Of a stretch of DNA of 64,000 nt, positions 61,727 through 64,000 are shown piece by piece. The position numbers were made by a program, and so were the translations under genes. The stretch is from Diphasiastrum complanatum (lineage: Eukaryota > Streptophyta > Lycopodiopsida > Lycopodiales > Lycopodiaceae): assembly GCA_029204225.1 (NCBI GenBank), contig CM055097.1, positions 27,703,192 through 27,767,191 of the forward strand, in the 5' to 3' direction. How positions within the stretch are numbered: the first letter of the stretch is position 1; each line of letters begins with the position of its first letter. The notes below the pieces were generated by a model. That model saw only the letters and a list, made by a program, of their open reading frames with translations, had not been told where the DNA came from and did not search any database.

Positions 61727-62827
61727 ATGGCTTCCCGCGATTCCTCACTCAGCTTGCATCGTTGTAAACCCCCTCGTCCTTATTCAGGGGATATTTTCAT
61801 GATCTGTATCAAGAATTATGCCAAGCAGCTCACCCTGGCCAAGGATATTCTCACAAAACTTGGCTTTGATCTGACACTTTTCTAGGACCAGTAGAGTGAG
61901 AGCCTCATCCGAGCAGCCTACTCCACCTATTCGGATGAGTTCCATACTTTCCGGATTACATCCAAGAGTTGCAGTTATACCATTATCAACGTCTCTCCTA
62001 GGCATCTCCAGAGCATTGGCTTCCCTAATCTCGGAGAGACAATCCATGGAAAGGGCACCAGTTATAATGCCAAGTACTTCACAAAGTTTCTAACAGAGGA
62101 CGACAAAACCATTGCCCGAACCAACGACGGGATCAGTATCCGCCTCATCACGGATCCCCATCTACGGGCCACCTCATAAATCCTCGTCACCATGGTCGAA
62201 GTGGATACCGTCAAGATGGATCGCATACCACCGAGCGACCTCTTTTCTTTGACCCTCACCATGGACGATTCCACTCAAAATTATAAGTGGGCTAAGAAGG
62301 TAGCAGAGAAGCTGTGCTGAGCTCTAAAAGCCCGAAAACCAACTACCAAATGTGGGTATCTCCTCCACATGTTGGTCACCAAACAATTGGGATCTAATGT
62401 GGCTGCCGCCATCAAGGAGCTGGATGATGTTTATCCCAGCACAAAAAAGCGAGCCACCCCCCAACCAACAACCGAACCGGTCTCACCAGCCCCACCTACT
62501 AAGAAGCAGAAAGGGAAGGCGATCAGCACAGAAGTTGATGTCCCTCATGACATTCTATCCAGTGACATCGGGGTGGAATATGCTGAATTCGGAGGGAGTC
62601 TTAAACCATCTCAAGTCCCAAAGGAGGTCCTAGAGCAGCAGACAGCCTTACTTCACCAGGCTTAGCAGTAGCGGCAGCAGCATCAGCTCCGGGATGGCAA
62701 GCACTTTCGGCTCTGATTCTATGGGCGTGATTCCATCCACACAGGCATCTCCTCTCCATCACTTGCTCTCACACTCCCACCACAACCCCCATTTACTGCC
62801 ACCTCCACAATTTTTATAAAGAACTGA
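61727..62827 (+). pseudogene. Unknown 366-codon frame with seven stops
   Basis: One frame runs from ATG 61727 to TGA 62825-62827 without any frameshift. It is interrupted by stops at 61883, 61892, 62177, 62318, 62663, 62669 and 62714. The translation is protein-like: a basic N-terminus (MASRDSSLSLHRCKPPRPYS), a helical YAKQLTLAKDILTKLGF, IVPR-free central parts such as ETIHGKGTSYNAKYFTKFLT, a Pro/Lys-rich hinge (TTEPVSPAPPTKKQKGKAIS) and a Gln-rich end (QQTALLHQ, QRQQHQ). I do not recognise the family. A retroelement accessory or gag-like protein is possible. Point stops without indels suggest fairly recent decay. Confidence 0.6.
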
Positions 62828-63171
62828 ACTGTAAAAAGTACACTTCTCCTAATACGCACTCTAATTTTCTTCTATCTAAGAGGAAAGTTTGATTCATTTG
62901 GCACTTCTTACAACAAAGCTCTGCCGAGATTTTTCGTGAATTTTCAAAGCTTTCAGATTGCAACCAAACTTTGCTTGCACCTACATCTGCCATCATAACT
63001 ACTTGCTATACACTCATTACCCACTTTTCCAGTTACTTTTTCGTGTTATTTACCTTCCCAATTATTTCTAGTCTTTTTCCCTGTTTTTAACACCTTTTTA
63101 GCCTTTTTTGAAAATCTTTTCCTGTTTTTCCATCTTCGTCTTCTTCCATTGTAATCCGACCTGCTAATATA

Positions 63172-63276
63172 ATGGCCTCAGCTTCTAGCCCTACCTACCA
63201 GCCATCCAATCCATCTGATGACTCTCTTACCCCCAAGGATGTCATCAAGAATGACATTTCAGCAACTACAGTATGA
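63172..63276 (+). pseudogene. Short second frame, MASASSP start, truncated
   Basis: An ATG after about 340 bases of pyrimidine-rich leader opens a 34-codon frame beginning MASASSPTYQPSNPSDDSLT. The Ser/Pro-rich start resembles the beginning of many plant gag proteins. The frame ends where antisense copia sequence begins, so it may be the cut-off second gene of the element at 61727. Confidence 0.35.
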
Positions 63277-63319
63277 TGAAAATAATCAACTTCTTCCATT
63301 TCCCAGAAGATCATCAAGG

Positions 63320-63830
63320 TACATCTATCTACAACTCCAAGAGCATCTCTTAACTTGAAAAATGAATCTTTATCCAAAGGTTTGGTTAAGATACTAGCTA
63401 TGCACTCGGATGATGGCACATGATGAAGTTGAACCTCCTTGGATTGCACCTTCTCCCTCACAAAGTGATGGGCTATCTCAATATGCTTTGTTCTAGCATG
63501 GAAGATCGGATTGGTAGCAATTTGTTGAGAAGCTTGATTTCCACAATAGATGCAAGGGACCTCCTTGGCCTTTAGCACTTGAAGCTTCACCAAAAGTCTT
63601 CTTAGCCATAGGAGTTCTTTGGTTGTTGAAGTCAATGCCTTGTATTCGGCTTCACAAGAGGCTAGAGAAATTGTGTCTTGCTTTTTGGAAAGCCAAGATA
63701 TCACTCCTCCACAAAGAAAAGTGACAAATGCACTTATGAATCTTCTATCCATCTTGTCTCCTGCAAAATCTGAATCCGAAAATGCTCTCAAGTACAAGTT
63801 AGATCCTTGATAGAGAATGCCAAAAAGTCT
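63320..63830 (-). mobile_element. Ty1/copia RNase H fragment, open frame
   Basis: The minus strand has an uninterrupted frame through the whole copia RNase H: LRAFSDSDFAGDKMDRR, GGVISWLSKKQDTISLAS, CEAEYKALTSTTKELLWLRR, NPIFHARTKHIEIAHHFVRE, KVQSKEVQLHHVPS and LTKPLDKDSF. The Asp and Glu residues of the catalytic set (D-S-D, E-A-E-Y) are kept. A few motif residues differ from the usual (Q for the D in D-N-Q). There is no RT upstream beyond 63840. It is the least decayed retroelement frame here but is only a fragment. Confidence 0.9.
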
Positions 63831-64000
63831 AGGAGAAGAGACATATCTAAGCTAGCCAACCTAGATTAACTAGATCTCATGACACTAAGTCAAATCTAAT
63901 CAATGGCACTCAATCTTGGTAGCTTTTTCTAGGATTAGCACCAAAAATCTCATCAAGATCACATATAATCCATTTATATGGATCTAATGAAAATGTAGGT

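Noticed and set aside
61727-62827. Stops in the unknown frame as evidence of cytosine deamination
   Set aside because: TAG, TAA and TGA can always be written as C-to-T changes of CAG, CAA and CGA, so this alone is uninformative without an intact relative.

Overview
The window looks like intergenic DNA from a large, repeat-rich land-plant nuclear genome. It has one convincing spliced gene, a minus-strand CBSX5-like CBS-domain protein at 41738-44540. The rest is AT-rich sequence filled with decayed Ty1/copia and Ty3/gypsy retrotransposon pieces, a Penelope-like reverse transcriptase, long (GA/CT)n microsatellites and one small tRNA-derived retroposon. CBSX5 is a plant-specific protein group, and methionine-tRNA primer sites next to LTRs are typical of plant elements. 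Penelope-like elements are reported in conifers and some green-lineage genomes but are rare in flowering plants. Together with the low gene density this makes a gymnosperm, fern or other non-flowering plant plausible. The sequence alone does not prove it.

Layout. 1-3750: no gene, one tandem duplication, a (CT)60 array. 3750-4900: a collapsed gypsy element with two partial LTRs around an integrase tail. 5250-11600: a mosaic of copia and gypsy pieces on both strands, with two strong foldback structures at 7.55-7.9 kb. 11606-14950: a copia LTR piece, unrecognised sequence, then a decayed plus-strand copia. 14950-20520: little recognisable, except LTR-like repeats and a degenerate CCTAA-type array. 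20.5-23.3 kb: a compound microsatellite and a minus-strand pseudogene with a PUB-type domain. 24.9-25.5 kb: copia RNase H remnant. 27.5-30.15 kb: a C-rich block of unknown nature.

30.5-38.6 kb is the most structured part. A minus-strand Penelope-like reverse transcriptase is flanked by direct repeats. The right repeat appears to be split by a gypsy element (LTR, TATA box, primer site, gag, RT) that is itself cut short against a minus-strand copia start. The second part of the right repeat resumes at 37973. Both repeat copies end in a (GA)n array.

39.5-49.4 kb holds a minus-strand LTR with primer site, a G17 run, a retroposon with a perfect 16-bp target-site duplication, the CBSX5-like gene with a gypsy integrase relic in its intron, a GC-rich segment upstream of that gene, and a 489-bp gypsy-type LTR. 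51-58 kb holds copia remnants, inverted LTR copies and a hairpin next to a primer site. 58-60.9 kb is empty. 61.6-63.3 kb carries an unrecognised decayed reading frame of 366 codons behind a TATA box, followed by a second short frame and an antisense copia RNase H fragment.

Apart from the CBS gene, no frame looks able to make a full-length protein. The long frames made only of Arg-Glu or Ser-Leu repeats are translations of microsatellites, not genes. Family assignments come from motifs read by eye; no database search was possible.
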